From Clostridium sp. AT4 (GTDB lineage: Bacteria > Bacillota > Clostridia > Lachnospirales > Lachnospiraceae): DNA of 64,000 bases. A program made the position numbers and the translations under genes. The stretch covers positions 636,303 through 700,302 of the forward strand of contig NZ_LN999828.1 of the NCBI RefSeq assembly GCF_001517625.2, given 5' to 3'. The notes beneath the pieces are model-generated. The model worked only from the letters and a program-made list of their open reading frames with translations, made no database searches and was not told where the DNA came from. How positions within the stretch are numbered: the stretch's first letter is position 1; the number at the start of each line of letters is the position of its first letter. Shown in pieces: positions 1-8,714 of the stretch.

Positions 1-42
1 TCGAAAATCCCACTACCCAAATCCTGCATTTTAGTGTATAAT

Positions 43-75
43 AAAACACGGCTTGAAATTAAAGCCGTGTTTTTT
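43..75 (+). terminator. Hairpin directly before tRNA-Ser
   Basis: A perfect 12-bp stem (43-54 with 62-73) with a 7-nt loop and a T run reaching 75, one base before the tRNA gene. It looks like the terminator of a gene left of the window. A TATAAT at 37-42 could also make it the 5' end of the tRNA transcript. Confidence 0.6.
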
Positions 76-164
76 GGAGGAATACCCAAGTGGCTGAAGG
101 GTCTGGCTTCGAACACCAGTAGGTCGGCAGTACCGGCGCAAGGGTTCAAATCCCTTTTCCTCCG
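76..164 (+). tRNA. tRNA-Ser(CGA)
   Basis: A class II tRNA of 89 nt with a 7-bp acceptor stem (76-82 with 157-163), discriminator G and no encoded CCA. The anticodon loop reads TTCGAAC, so the anticodon is CGA and it decodes UCG serine codons. The long variable arm fits serine. The innermost anticodon-stem pair is a C-A mismatch (31-39), which is unusual. It is followed by a strong hairpin. Confidence 0.88.
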
Positions 165-172
165 TTTTTGCA

Positions 173-222
173 AAATACCGCTTCCTGCAGACTCGTGCTG
201 TATCCTGCAGGAAGCGGTATTT
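173..222. terminator. Bidirectional terminator, tRNA-Ser / rsiV
   Basis: A perfect 18-bp inverted repeat (173-190 with 205-222) with a 14-nt loop lies between the tRNA and the convergent rsiV gene. Both flanks are A/T rich, so it can end transcripts from either side. Confidence 0.75.
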
Positions 223-247
223 ATTTATGCATAAATGGGCTTTGCAA

Positions 248-1135
248 TCAGAAGGTTCCGGCTACAGAGGAAGGGATTGTAAACTCCACAGCGCCCATAT
301 ATCCGGGAGCAACCTCATATTCGTCAAAGGCAATGACCAGAAGGCCTTCTTCATTAAAGTAGAAGCTCTCATCGCCGGTAAGCTCCTTAAAGTCATCCTC
401 CGGCATGTCGCTGTTGTAAAAATAGCTTACAGAATCGTCGGCTGCCATCTGGGAAGCCATCTGTTCTTTAATATTGGCTGTGATGGAGGAGAGCATTTCC
501 GGCCGGTCCTTAAAAAGTTCTTTCAGGGAAAGCTGTTTCCCGGTGGTTTTATCAATGGTAAAGATCTTTGTGGACTGCGCTCCGCTTGCCATGACAATGG
601 TGGTGTCGATGCGCAGGCACAGATAGCGGTCATTATCCGTTACAACTTTATAGGAGGAGTCCAGAGAATAGCTGCCTTCTCCCTGAGACTGGGACAGTTC
701 GCCTTCATAGGCGGTGATGAGCTCCTGTGCATATTCCTCAATGGATTTATTCAGAGTTTCGGGTGCAGCTTCAATCTGCGGGATCTGGATGTTGGCCTCA
801 AAGTTGTTTGTCTTATTTTCGTAGGTACGAAAGGTTACAACCTTTGCGATCGGGCCGATAACAGGGATCTGTTCCATGGCATTGGCGATGGTCGGATGCA
901 GATTGGTAAGAAGAGTAATGGCAACCATAGCGGCTGCTGCGGTCATGCCTGTACGTTTCATTAATTTCATAAAAATGACTCCTTTCATTTGAGCTTTGTC
1001 TGTTTCTTTTTTTCCCTGCGCGATTCCGGCAAGAATCCGGTCTCTGGCTTCCAGGGGAACGGGAAGTGACTCATATTCCTGTCTGAGCTGTTCTAACTGT
1101 CTGTATCCGGAAAGTTTAAGGTCTTTCTGCTCCAT
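248..1135 (-). CDS. rsiV: Anti-sigma factor RsiV
   Basis: The 295-residue product has a cytoplasmic N-terminal part (about 1-60), one membrane segment near residues 63-82, and an extracellular part with the DUF3298/DUF4163-like fold typical of RsiV. In the family the inner part holds SigV at the membrane; lysozyme binding outside triggers proteolysis and frees the sigma factor. The Bacillus subtilis protein is of similar length (about 285). It lies 13 nt downstream of the sigma factor gene on the same strand, the standard arrangement. AAGGAG precedes the ATG. Lysozyme sensing is family knowledge, not shown here. Confidence 0.85.
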   Translation of the reverse strand: MEQKDLKLSGYRQLEQLRQEYESLPVPLEARDRILAGIAQGKKETDKAQMKGVIFMKLMKRTGMTAAAAMVAITLLTNLHPTIANAMEQIPVIGPIAKVVTFRTYENKTNNFEANIQIPQIEAAPETLNKSIEEYAQELITAYEGELSQSQGEGSYSLDSSYKVVTDNDRYLCLRIDTTIVMASGAQSTKIFTIDKTTGKQLSLKELFKDRPEMLSSITANIKEQMASQMAADDSVSYFYNSDMPEDDFKELTGDESFYFNEEGLLVIAFDEYEVAPGYMGAVEFTIPSSVAGTF

Positions 1136-1148
1136 AAAGATTCTCCTT

Positions 1149-1649
1149 TCATTTTGCGTAAGATTTCTTCGGTTCTTCAGGTTCCATGGTAATTCTCAGT
1201 TTTTTTAAGGCTCGGTAAAGACGGGCTTTTACAGTATTTAAATTTTCATCTACAACTCTGGAAATATCTTCCAGTTTCATATCTTCAAAGTACCGTAGCA
1301 TGACAATGGTTCTGCTTTTTTCATCCAGATGCTTTAGGGCGGTCTTAAGATCCAGCTCCTGATATTTGTCCTCCCATGGGATTTCTGGCATTTCCTCTGC
1401 GGGGATTTCCTTTTTATTTTTTCTCAGAAGATCCAGAGAGGTATTTATAACGATCCGATAGATCCATGTGGATAAAAAGTCTGTATTTTTTACCTGGCCG
1501 CAGTCCCGGATGGCTTTGCAGGCGCTTTCCTGAACGACATCCAGAGCATCCTCCCGATTCTGTACATAACTGTAGGCCAGACGGTAAAAGCGCTCATATC
1601 CATCGATCAGTATCTGCTCGGTCTGTTTTGTGATGGGGTTGGTATCCAC
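1149..1649 (-). CDS. sigV: ECF sigma factor SigV
   Basis: A 166-residue ECF sigma factor, the same length as B. subtilis SigV. Region 2 (YSYVQNREDALDVVQE, then STWIYRIVINTSLD) and region 4 (KSRTIVMLRYFEDMKLEDIS, then NTVKARLYRALKKL) are both clear. I chose the GTG start at 1649 because AAGAAAGGAG lies just upstream; a longer frame starting at 1775 would read through the promoter. It is expected to direct cell-envelope stress genes and to be held by RsiV, encoded next to it. Confidence 0.88.
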   Translation of the reverse strand: MDTNPITKQTEQILIDGYERFYRLAYSYVQNREDALDVVQESACKAIRDCGQVKNTDFLSTWIYRIVINTSLDLLRKNKKEIPAEEMPEIPWEDKYQELDLKTALKHLDEKSRTIVMLRYFEDMKLEDISRVVDENLNTVKARLYRALKKLRITMEPEEPKKSYAK

Positions 1650-1681
1650 GTTAAACTTCTCCTTTCTTGGTTTCTGTCTGT

Positions 1682-1710
1682 TAGACGGCGGGAATGGTGA
1701 AAAAGTTGCA
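1682..1710 (-). promoter_or_regulatory. ECF-type promoter of sigV-rsiV
   Basis: On the minus strand TGCAAC (1705-1710) is separated by 17 nt from CGTCTA (1682-1687). This matches the -35 AAC and -10 CGTC pattern of ECF sigma factors and would start RNA about 25 nt before the GTG. Autoregulation is inferred. Confidence 0.6.
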
Positions 1711-1809
1711 TTCAGTAACAATGAATTTATTGCATGGCTGCTTTTATTGTATACGTTAAGGAGCGAAAGAATCAACGCCCGTACAGGAAATTTTCTGATT
1801 CGCCCTGTA

Positions 1810-1838
1810 TTGAATTTTTATAAGGGAAAGGGTATAAT
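1810..1838 (+). promoter_or_regulatory. Sigma-A promoter of pgi
   Basis: TTGAAT (1810-1815), 17-nt spacer, TATAAT (1833-1838), about 75 nt before the pgi start. Confidence 0.7.
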
Positions 1839-1920
1839 TAACACAACTGATATATTTAAGTAGTAAGAGTGTATCAGATAAAATGCTGCATTTGAAAAAA
1901 AGGGTAAGGAGAATGAGAAA

Positions 1921-3501
1921 ATGATCGAGTGGAAGAATTTTGACAGTCTTGAGTCCTACGGGGAGCTTGCCAAAGCAGAGCGTGTTAAGCTTGCAGAAGT
2001 AATGTCCGGAGAGAGCGGTGCAGAGCGTGTAAAAGCATACAGCGTTCCCATGGCAGCAGGCATGGTCTATAACTATGCGGCAAAGCAGGTGGATGAAAAT
2101 GTGCTTGCAGTATTAAAAAAGCTGGCAAAAGAAGCGCAGCTGTCAGAAAAATACAAAGCCCTGTACAATGGGGAGATGATCAATACAGGAGAGAAGCGCC
2201 TGGTGCTTCACCAGCTCACACGCGGACAGCTTGGAGATAAGGTTGTGGCAGACGGCACAGACAAGCGGGCTTTCTATGTAGAGCAGCAGGAGAGAATCGC
2301 TGAATTTGCAAAGAAGGTACACAGCGGCGAGATCACCAATGCGGCAGGTGAGAAGTTTACAACGGTTGTACAGATTGGAATCGGCGGAAGCGATTTAGGC
2401 CCCCGCGCAATGTATCTGGCACTGGAGAACTGGGCAAAGAAACATAATACATTTAAAATGGAAGCAAAGTTCATCAGCAATGTAGATCCGGATGATGCGG
2501 CTGCAGTGCTTGGTTCGATTGATGTTGCTCATTCTATGTTTGTGCTGGTTTCCAAGTCGGGTACTACGTTGGAAACTCTGACAAATGAGTCCTTTGTAAA
2601 GGATGCTTTAAAGAAGGCAGGTCTGGATGCCTCCAAACATATGGTTGCAGTAACAAGCGAGACCTCACCTCTGGCAAAGAGTGATGATTACTTGGCAGCC
2701 TTCTTTATGGATGATTATATCGGAGGCCGTTTCTCATCTACTTCCGCAGTAGGCGGGGCAGTCCTGTCACTGGCATTCGGACCGGAGGTGTTCGCTCAGT
2801 TCTTAGAGGGTGCGGCAGAGGAAGATAAGCTGGCAGCAAAGGAAGACCTGCTCCAGAATCCGGATATGCTGGATGCGCTGATCGGCGTATATGAGAGAAA
2901 TATGTTAGGCTATCCGGCAACAGCCGTTCTGCCTTATTCACAGGCATTAAGCCGCTTCCCTGCGCATCTGCAGCAGGCAGACATGGAGTCTAACGGAAAG
3001 TCCGTGAACCGGTTTGGTGAGCCTGTAAACTATGTCACAGGCCCGGTCCTCTTCGGCGAGCCCGGAACAAACGGACAGCATTCCTTCTACCAGCTGCTCC
3101 ATCAGGGAACCGATATTGTGCCGATCCAGTTTGTGGGATTTAAGAACAGCCAGATCGGAACAGACGTTGTGATCGAGGACAGCACGAGCCAGCAGAAGCT
3201 CTGTGCCAATGTGGCTGCTCAGATCGTTGCATTTGCCTGCGGCAAAGATGATGAGAATCTGAATAAGAAGTTTGAGGGCGGACGTCCCTCCAGCATTATC
3301 ATTGGAGAGCAGTTAAATCCCAAGGCACTTGGAGCACTCCTTGCACATTTTGAAAATAAGATCATGTTCCAGGGCTTTGTATGGAATGTAAACAGCTTCG
3401 ATCAGGAAGGCGTACAGCTGGGCAAGGTACTTGCAAAGCGCGTACTGGCCCATGAAACAGACGGAGCGCTTCAGGTTTACAGCGAGCTTTTGAACATCTG
3501 A
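1921..3501 (+). CDS. pgi: Glucose-6-phosphate isomerase
   Basis: Interconverts glucose 6-phosphate and fructose 6-phosphate in the cytoplasm. The 526-residue product carries the sugar-phosphate isomerase motifs VQIGIGGSDLGPRAMY (about 143-158), SKSGTTLETLTN, a GGRFSSTSAVGG motif and the C-terminal ...NSFDQEGVQLGK segment with its conserved glutamine and glycine. AAGGAG stands 9 nt before the ATG. It is a single gene under its own promoter, upstream of the glycolysis block but separated from it by two genes. Confidence 0.95.
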   Translation: MIEWKNFDSLESYGELAKAERVKLAEVMSGESGAERVKAYSVPMAAGMVYNYAAKQVDENVLAVLKKLAKEAQLSEKYKALYNGEMINTGEKRLVLHQLTRGQLGDKVVADGTDKRAFYVEQQERIAEFAKKVHSGEITNAAGEKFTTVVQIGIGGSDLGPRAMYLALENWAKKHNTFKMEAKFISNVDPDDAAAVLGSIDVAHSMFVLVSKSGTTLETLTNESFVKDALKKAGLDASKHMVAVTSETSPLAKSDDYLAAFFMDDYIGGRFSSTSAVGGAVLSLAFGPEVFAQFLEGAAEEDKLAAKEDLLQNPDMLDALIGVYERNMLGYPATAVLPYSQALSRFPAHLQQADMESNGKSVNRFGEPVNYVTGPVLFGEPGTNGQHSFYQLLHQGTDIVPIQFVGFKNSQIGTDVVIEDSTSQQKLCANVAAQIVAFACGKDDENLNKKFEGGRPSSIIIGEQLNPKALGALLAHFENKIMFQGFVWNVNSFDQEGVQLGKVLAKRVLAHETDGALQVYSELLNI

Positions 3502-3523
3502 TCAAACAGAAGAAAAAATATAC

Positions 3524-3552
3524 TTGCGAAGAGAAAAACCGTCCGTTATACT
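3524..3552 (+). promoter_or_regulatory. Promoter of amidase gene with palindromic operator
   Basis: TTGCGA (3524-3529), 17-nt spacer, TATACT (3547-3552). A perfect palindrome with 7-bp arms (3550-3556 and 3558-3564) overlaps the -10 and the predicted start site, where a repressor could bind. Confidence 0.6.
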
Positions 3553-3626
3553 GATAGTATCAGTGAGGGCGCAGGTCTGGTTTGGGGATTCCATTCCTGT
3601 CTTTCACGGAAAGACGGGTTACAGAT

Positions 3627-4391
3627 ATGAAGGATATCATGGATGAAGATAAGAGACTGGAAGAAGAGCTCAAGGAGCTGCGCCAGGTTCCCATAGACGA
3701 AAATGACAGAAAAAAGAAAAAGAGCCGCAGAAGCCGCAAAAAAACGGCAAAACGCAGGGGATTTCCCTTTGCAGCCGTATTTATGGCTCTTGTGGTAGGC
3801 GTTCTGGCAGGACTGGGCGGCGGTTACTACGTATGGGGCTGGGAACGGCCCTATACGGTAGATCTTAAGGCAGTGGAGGTTCCGGATTGGGTAAAGCAGG
3901 AGTTTATCCGGAAAAATATTTTTTCAAGGCCGGATGTGAGCCGCAGGAAGATCAACAATATTGTGCTTCATTATGTGGCAAATCCCGGTTCCAGTGCAGA
4001 GGGCAACCGAAATTATTTTGACAGCCTGGCGGATCAGGACAGCCAGAAAGGTGGCACCTCTACCAGCAGCCATTTTATTGTGGGCCTGGAAGGAGAGGTG
4101 ATCCAGTGTATCCCGATCAATGAGATTGCCTACGCAAATGCTCCCAGAAACGAGGATACTCTTTCCATTGAGGTCTGTCACCCGGACGATACGGGAAAAT
4201 ACAGCGATGCTACATATGAGTCTGTCGTGAGGCTTACAGCCTGGCTGTGTACCCAGTTAAAGCTTAAAAGCAGCGATGTGGTGCGCCATTATGATATCAA
4301 CGGTAAGCTGTGTCCGAAATATTATGTGGAGCATGAGGAAGAGTGGAAGCAGCTGAGAAAGGACATTGATGCGGCCATGAAGGAGCTGTGA
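3627..4391 (+). CDS. N-acetylmuramoyl-L-alanine amidase, membrane anchored
   Basis: Cleaves the amide bond between N-acetylmuramic acid and L-alanine in peptidoglycan. A charged Lys/Arg-rich cytoplasmic stretch is followed by one membrane segment (near residues 49-70 from this start), then an Amidase_2/PGRP domain. Likely zinc ligands are the histidine in NNIVLHYVAN, the histidine in VVRHYDINGK and the cysteine in GKLCPKYY. Starts at TTG 3582, ATG 3627 and ATG 3639 are all possible; none has a strong ribosome site. The gene stands alone between a promoter and a terminator. Confidence 0.85.
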   Translation: MKDIMDEDKRLEEELKELRQVPIDENDRKKKKSRRSRKKTAKRRGFPFAAVFMALVVGVLAGLGGGYYVWGWERPYTVDLKAVEVPDWVKQEFIRKNIFSRPDVSRRKINNIVLHYVANPGSSAEGNRNYFDSLADQDSQKGGTSTSSHFIVGLEGEVIQCIPINEIAYANAPRNEDTLSIEVCHPDDTGKYSDATYESVVRLTAWLCTQLKLKSSDVVRHYDINGKLCPKYYVEHEEEWKQLRKDIDAAMKEL

Positions 4392-4406
4392 TCTGCGATA
4401 CTGCAT

Positions 4407-4449
4407 AAAAAAGCGGGGAGATCCCTACAGGGGGATCATCTCCGCTTTT
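4407..4449. terminator. Bidirectional terminator, amidase / hisJ
   Basis: A GC-rich hairpin with A run and T run on its two sides lies between convergent genes. The hisJ stop codon at 4425 is inside it. Confidence 0.75.
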
Positions 4450-5234
4450 CGATTATGGTAAATCGTATAGTAATGAAAGCCGCACTGCTTTAAAAGCTCC
4501 TTTGCGCGGGTAAATCCATATCCCAGATGCTCCGGAGCATGGGCGTCAGAGCCGATGGTGATGTGTTCGCCGCCCATCCTGCGGTATTGCTTTAAAATCT
4601 CTGTATCGGGGTTTTGATGACTCAGCCTGCTGCGGAAGCCGCCCGTATTGCATTCCAGAGCCTTTCCATTTTCAGCCAAAACCCTCAAAATAGAATCAAT
4701 CTGCTCTTTAAAGGCAAAATAGCTGTAGACAGAAGCACTGTCCGGAGCATAGCGTGCGGCATAGTCCAGATGGCCCCAGGAGTCAAAGAATGGATGAAAG
4801 GCTCTGGCGCGCTTAAAGGAAAGGGTGAAAAACTCCTCAAGTCCCTGCCTGGAACCGCAGGCTTCCCAAAAGGAGGGATAAAAGGGATCATGGGAGCGGA
4901 TAAAATGGCTGGAACCGATGATAAAATCAAATTCAGAGCCAAAATCCTTATGAAATTTTTCCAGGTACCTGCAGATGTGAAGCTGCAGCCCCAGTTCGAT
5001 GCCGATATTGATGCGGATTTTATCCCGGTATTCTTCTTTAAGAGTGTTCAGGGCGGACAGATACGAGGGAAGATCCAGCTCAAAGTTATCCTCACAGAAG
5101 GATGAGTCGCGGTCATGATGGTCCGTAATGGTTATTTCCTTCATTCTCATAGAAACGGCCCGTTCAATCTGAACACGGGCGGGTGTATTTGAATCGCCGG
5201 AAAAAGCGGTATGCAGATGACAGTCGCAGATCAT
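4425..5234 (-). CDS. hisJ: Histidinol-phosphatase, PHP family (HisJ type)
   Basis: A 269-residue PHP-fold metallophosphoesterase. Metal-binding motifs are visible: DCHLHTAFSGD at the N terminus, ITDHHD near residue 37, GIELGLQ, IIGSSHF, and the C-terminal GSDAHAPEHLGYG. The family hydrolyses L-histidinol phosphate in histidine synthesis. No other his genes are nearby, so another phosphoester is possible. I chose ATG 5234 because AAAGGAGGAG lies 8 nt before it; the frame extends 10 codons further upstream. Confidence 0.8.
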   Translation of the reverse strand: MICDCHLHTAFSGDSNTPARVQIERAVSMRMKEITITDHHDRDSSFCEDNFELDLPSYLSALNTLKEEYRDKIRINIGIELGLQLHICRYLEKFHKDFGSEFDFIIGSSHFIRSHDPFYPSFWEACGSRQGLEEFFTLSFKRARAFHPFFDSWGHLDYAARYAPDSASVYSYFAFKEQIDSILRVLAENGKALECNTGGFRSRLSHQNPDTEILKQYRRMGGEHITIGSDAHAPEHLGYGFTRAKELLKQCGFHYYTIYHNRKAEMIPL

Positions 5235-5287
5235 GCAGGCTCCTCCTTTCAGGCCGGATGCCAAAGGCGCGGCGTTTGATGATAAAT

Positions 5288-5316
5288 ATTATACCTGCGG
5301 CAGATAAAAAGTTCAA
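5288..5316 (-). promoter_or_regulatory. Promoter of hisJ
   Basis: On the minus strand TTGAAC (5311-5316), 17-nt spacer, TATAAT (5288-5293). Confidence 0.65.
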
Positions 5317-5412
5317 GGCTGACAAACAAATTTAGGGGAAAGAGGTAAAATGCTGTAATTTCCCGCACAAATTGTTATAAAATTAACGAAAAGGTAGAAT
5401 TAAAAAAAACGC

Positions 5413-5441
5413 TTGCTATTTTGGAAAAAATTGATTACAAT
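5413..5441 (+). promoter_or_regulatory. Promoter of gap
   Basis: TTGCTA (5413-5418), 17-nt spacer, TACAAT (5436-5441). The leader is about 54 nt, A/T rich, and ends in AGGAGG just before the ATG. Confidence 0.7.
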
Positions 5442-5501
5442 GAGTACAAGTTGATTATTATTTAACAATAATACAATTTAACAACTAGGAGGAATTGAAT
5501 C

Positions 5502-6533
5502 ATGGCAGTAAAAGTTGCAATTAATGGTTTCGGACGTATTGGCCGTCTGGCATTCCGTCAGATGTTCGGCGCAGAGGGCTACGAAGTAGTTGCTATTAAC
5601 GATCTGACTGATCCTAAGATGTTAGCACATCTGTTAAAGTATGATACCGCTCAGGGCGGATACGCTGGCCACATCGGCGAGGGCAAGCACACTGTAGAGG
5701 CTGGTGAGGATTCCATCACTGTTGACGGAAAGAAGATCACGATTTACAAGGAGCCAAAGGCTGCTGACCTTCCATGGGGAGAGATCGGTGTAGACGTAGT
5801 ATTAGAGTGTACCGGTTTCTACTGCTCTAAGGATAAGGCTCAGGCTCATATCGATGCAGGCGCTAAGAAGGTAGTTATCTCCGCACCCGCAGGCAATGAC
5901 TTAAAGACCATCGTATTCTCCGTAAATGAGGATACTCTGACTGCTGAGGATACTATCATTTCCGCAGCTTCCTGTACAACAAACTGCCTGGCTCCAATGG
6001 CTAAGGCTCTGAATGATTACGCTCCTATCCAGAGCGGTATCATGAGCACCATCCACGCTTACACAGGCGATCAGATGATCCTTGACGGACCACACAGAAA
6101 GGGTGACTTAAGAAGAGCACGCGCAGGCGCTGCAAACATCGTTCCTAACTCTACAGGTGCTGCTAAGGCTATCGGCCTGGTTATTCCAGAGCTGAACGGC
6201 AAGCTGATCGGTTCTGCACAGCGTGTTCCTGTACCGACCGGTTCTACCACTATCTTAACAGCAGTTGTTAAGAAGGCTGGCGTTACAAAGGAAGACATCA
6301 ACGCAGCTATGAAGGCAGCAGCTTCCGAGTCCTTCGGCTACAACGAGGATCTGATCGTATCTTCTGACGTTATCGGCATGAAGTACGGCTCCCTGTTCGA
6401 TGCTACTCAGACCATGGTAGCTCAGATTGCTGAGGATCTGTATGAGGTTCAGGTTGTTTCATGGTATGACAACGAGAACTCCTACACAAGCCAGATGGTA
6501 AGAACCATTAAGTACTTTGCAGAGCTGGCTTAA
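5502..6533 (+). CDS. gap: Glyceraldehyde-3-phosphate dehydrogenase, type I
   Basis: Oxidises and phosphorylates glyceraldehyde 3-phosphate to 1,3-bisphosphoglycerate with NAD+. The Rossmann motif [16 protein letters not shown] is at the N terminus and the catalytic cysteine is in [13 protein letters not shown] (near residue 156). The 343-residue length is normal for the family. Codon use is strongly biased to a few codons (AAG, GCT, ATC), as expected for high expression. It has its own promoter and terminator, so it is separable from pgk-tpiA-gpmI. Confidence 0.96.
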   Translation: MAVKVAINGFGRIGRLAFRQMFGAEGYEVVAINDLTDPKMLAHLLKYDTAQGGYAGHIGEGKHTVEAGEDSITVDGKKITIYKEPKAADLPWGEIGVDVVLECTGFYCSKDKAQAHIDAGAKKVVISAPAGNDLKTIVFSVNEDTLTAEDTIISAASCTTNCLAPMAKALNDYAPIQSGIMSTIHAYTGDQMILDGPHRKGDLRRARAGAANIVPNSTGAAKAIGLVIPELNGKLIGSAQRVPVPTGSTTILTAVVKKAGVTKEDINAAMKAAASESFGYNEDLIVSSDVIGMKYGSLFDATQTMVAQIAEDLYEVQVVSWYDNENSYTSQMVRTIKYFAELA

Positions 6534-6558
6534 TTATTCAGTTTTTTAGTAGACTCAT

Positions 6559-6593
6559 AAAAAGGGTCCGGTCGTCAGGGCCGGGCCCTTTTT
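6559..6593 (+). terminator. Terminator after gap
   Basis: A GC-rich stem flanked by five A and five T (6559-6571 with 6581-6593), starting about 25 nt after the gap stop. Read-through into pgk may be partial because no clear promoter is seen before pgk. Confidence 0.8.
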
Positions 6594-6620
6594 ACGCAGT
6601 ATGAAAGGGGTACATCCATT

Positions 6621-7841
6621 ATGTTAAATAAGAAATCTATCGACGATATGAACGTAAAAGGCAGAAGAGTGCTGGTGCGCTGCGATTTCAACGTGCCGTT
6701 AAAGAATGGTGAGATCACCGACGAGACACGTATCGTGGCTGCTCTGCCAACCATCAACAAGCTGATCGCTGACGGTGCAAAGGTAATCCTCTGCTCCCAC
6801 TTAGGCAAGGTAAAGAATGGCCCTAACGAGGGTGAGTCTTTAGCTCCTGTCGCAAAGAGACTGAGCGAGAAGTTAGGCAAAGAAGTTGTATTCGTAGCGG
6901 ATTACAACGTAACCGGCGAGGCGGCAACCAAGGCTGTAGAGGCCATGAACGAAGGCGATGTGGTTCTTCTTCAGAATACCCGTTTCCGCGGCGCTGAAGA
7001 GACAAAGAACGGCGAGGCATTCAGCAAAGAGTTAGCAGATCTGGCTGACGATTATGTATGCGACGCATTCGGTTCCTCCCACAGAGCACACGCTTCCGTA
7101 GAGGGCGTAACCAAGTTCATTTCTGCCAAGGGCGGCACAAATGCAGTTGGCTATCTGATGCAGAAAGAGATCGATTTCCTGGGAAATGCAGTTGAAAATC
7201 CTGTAAGACCTTTCGTAGCAATTCTTGGCGGTGCAAAGGTTGCTGATAAATTAAATGTTATCTCTAATCTGTTAGAGAAGTGCGATACTCTGATCATCGG
7301 CGGCGGTATGGCATTTACTTTCTTAAAGGCAGAGGGCAAGGAAATCGGAAAGTCCTTAGTAGATGATACCAAGTTAGATTACTGCCGTGAAATGATGGCA
7401 AAGGCAGAGAAGCTTGGCAAGAAGCTCCTTCTTCCTGTAGATGCAGTAGTAGCAGCTTCCTTCCCGGATCCAATTGATGCTCCTGTTGAGGCAGAGAACG
7501 TATCCGTAGATGCTATGCCTGCTGATAAGATGGGGCTGGATATCGGCACTGAGACTGCAAAGATCTATGCTGAGGCTGTAAAGTCTGCAAAGACTGTTGT
7601 ATGGAACGGACCGATGGGCGTATTTGAGAATCCGACTCTGGCAAAGGGAACCATCGCAGTTGCCGAGTCTCTGGCTGAGACAGATGCAACTACTATTATC
7701 GGCGGCGGCGATTCTGCAGCAGCTGTAAATCAGCTGGGATTTGCTGATAAGATGAGCCACATTTCCACCGGCGGCGGCGCTTCTCTGGAGTTCCTTGAGG
7801 GCAAGGTACTTCCAGGTGTAGCAGCAGCAGATGACAAATAA
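6621..7841 (+). CDS. pgk: Phosphoglycerate kinase
   Basis: Transfers phosphate from 1,3-bisphosphoglycerate to ADP. The 406 residues include [20 protein letters not shown] near the N terminus, the substrate-loop histidines ([12 protein letters not shown]), the hinge region, [10 protein letters not shown] and the C-terminal GGGDSAAAV nucleotide motif. AAAGGGG precedes the ATG. It follows the gap terminator by 27 nt. Confidence 0.96.
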   Translation: MLNKKSIDDMNVKGRRVLVRCDFNVPLKNGEITDETRIVAALPTINKLIADGAKVILCSHLGKVKNGPNEGESLAPVAKRLSEKLGKEVVFVADYNVTGEAATKAVEAMNEGDVVLLQNTRFRGAEETKNGEAFSKELADLADDYVCDAFGSSHRAHASVEGVTKFISAKGGTNAVGYLMQKEIDFLGNAVENPVRPFVAILGGAKVADKLNVISNLLEKCDTLIIGGGMAFTFLKAEGKEIGKSLVDDTKLDYCREMMAKAEKLGKKLLLPVDAVVAASFPDPIDAPVEAENVSVDAMPADKMGLDIGTETAKIYAEAVKSAKTVVWNGPMGVFENPTLAKGTIAVAESLAETDATTIIGGGDSAAAVNQLGFADKMSHISTGGGASLEFLEGKVLPGVAAADDK

Positions 7842-7860
7842 GGCTGTATAGCATAAGTAT

Positions 7861-7898
7861 ACCGCCCGGACCGGAGATAAGCCTGCGGTCCGGGCGGT
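7861..7898 (+). other. Intercistronic hairpin, pgk-tpiA
   Basis: A perfect 13-bp GC-rich stem (7861-7873 with 7886-7898) with a 12-nt loop but no following T run. It is more likely an mRNA stabiliser or processing barrier than an intrinsic terminator. Confidence 0.6.
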
Positions 7899-7936
7899 CC
7901 ATTTACAGAATCAATGTGTGTAAAGGAGAGATAATC

Positions 7937-8692
7937 ATGGCAAGAAAGAAAATCATTGCAGGCAACTGGAAGATGAATATGACCCCTTCTGAGGCAGTAG
8001 CACTGGTAAACGAGTTAAAGCCTTTAGTAGCCAATGATGAGGTGGATGTAGTGTTCTGTGTACCTGCTATTGATATTATCCCGGCAATGGAGGCTGCAAA
8101 GGGAAGCAATATCAATATCGGTGCTGAAAATATGTATTTTGAGGAAAAGGGTGCCTATACAGGTGAGATTTCACCCAATATGCTGACAGACGCAGGTGTA
8201 AAATACGTGATCATCGGACATTCCGAGAGAAGAGAGTATTTTGCAGAGACAGATGAGACTGTAAATAAAAAAGTATTAAAGGCATTTGAACACGGTATTA
8301 CCCCGATTATCTGCTGCGGCGAGTCTCTGACTCAGAGAGAGCAAGGGATTACTATTGACTGGATCCGTCAGCAGATCAAGATCGCTTTCTTGAATGTAAC
8401 AGCAGATCAGGCAAAAACTGCAGTAATTGCATATGAGCCAATCTGGGCCATCGGAACCGGAAAAGTAGCTACCACAGAGCAGGCAGAAGAGGTATGTGCA
8501 GCCATCCGCGCCTGCATTGGTGAGATTTATGACGAGGCAACTGCAGAAGCTATCCGCATCCAGTACGGCGGTTCTGTATCTGCTGCATCTGCTCCCGAGC
8601 TGTTTGCACAGGCAAATATCGATGGTGGTCTGGTAGGCGGCGCTTCCTTAAAGCCTGATTTTGGAAAGATTGTAAATTATAAGCAGGCGTAA
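7937..8692 (+). CDS. tpiA: Triosephosphate isomerase
   Basis: Interconverts dihydroxyacetone phosphate and glyceraldehyde 3-phosphate. The 251 residues show the active-site lysine in AGNWKMN, the histidine in IIGHSERR, the glutamate in [11 protein letters not shown] and the phosphate-binding GGSV and GGLVGGASL loops. The start at 7937 follows AAAGGAG; the frame extends 7 codons upstream without support. Confidence 0.96.
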   Translation: MARKKIIAGNWKMNMTPSEAVALVNELKPLVANDEVDVVFCVPAIDIIPAMEAAKGSNINIGAENMYFEEKGAYTGEISPNMLTDAGVKYVIIGHSERREYFAETDETVNKKVLKAFEHGITPIICCGESLTQREQGITIDWIRQQIKIAFLNVTADQAKTAVIAYEPIWAIGTGKVATTEQAEEVCAAIRACIGEIYDEATAEAIRIQYGGSVSAASAPELFAQANIDGGLVGGASLKPDFGKIVNYKQA

Positions 8693-8714
8693 GCCAATAA
8701 GGAGATAAAAGATT

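Noticed and set aside
248-964. 245-residue plus-strand frame opposite rsiV
   Set aside because: The minus strand encodes a membrane anti-sigma factor next to its sigma gene with a proper ribosome site.
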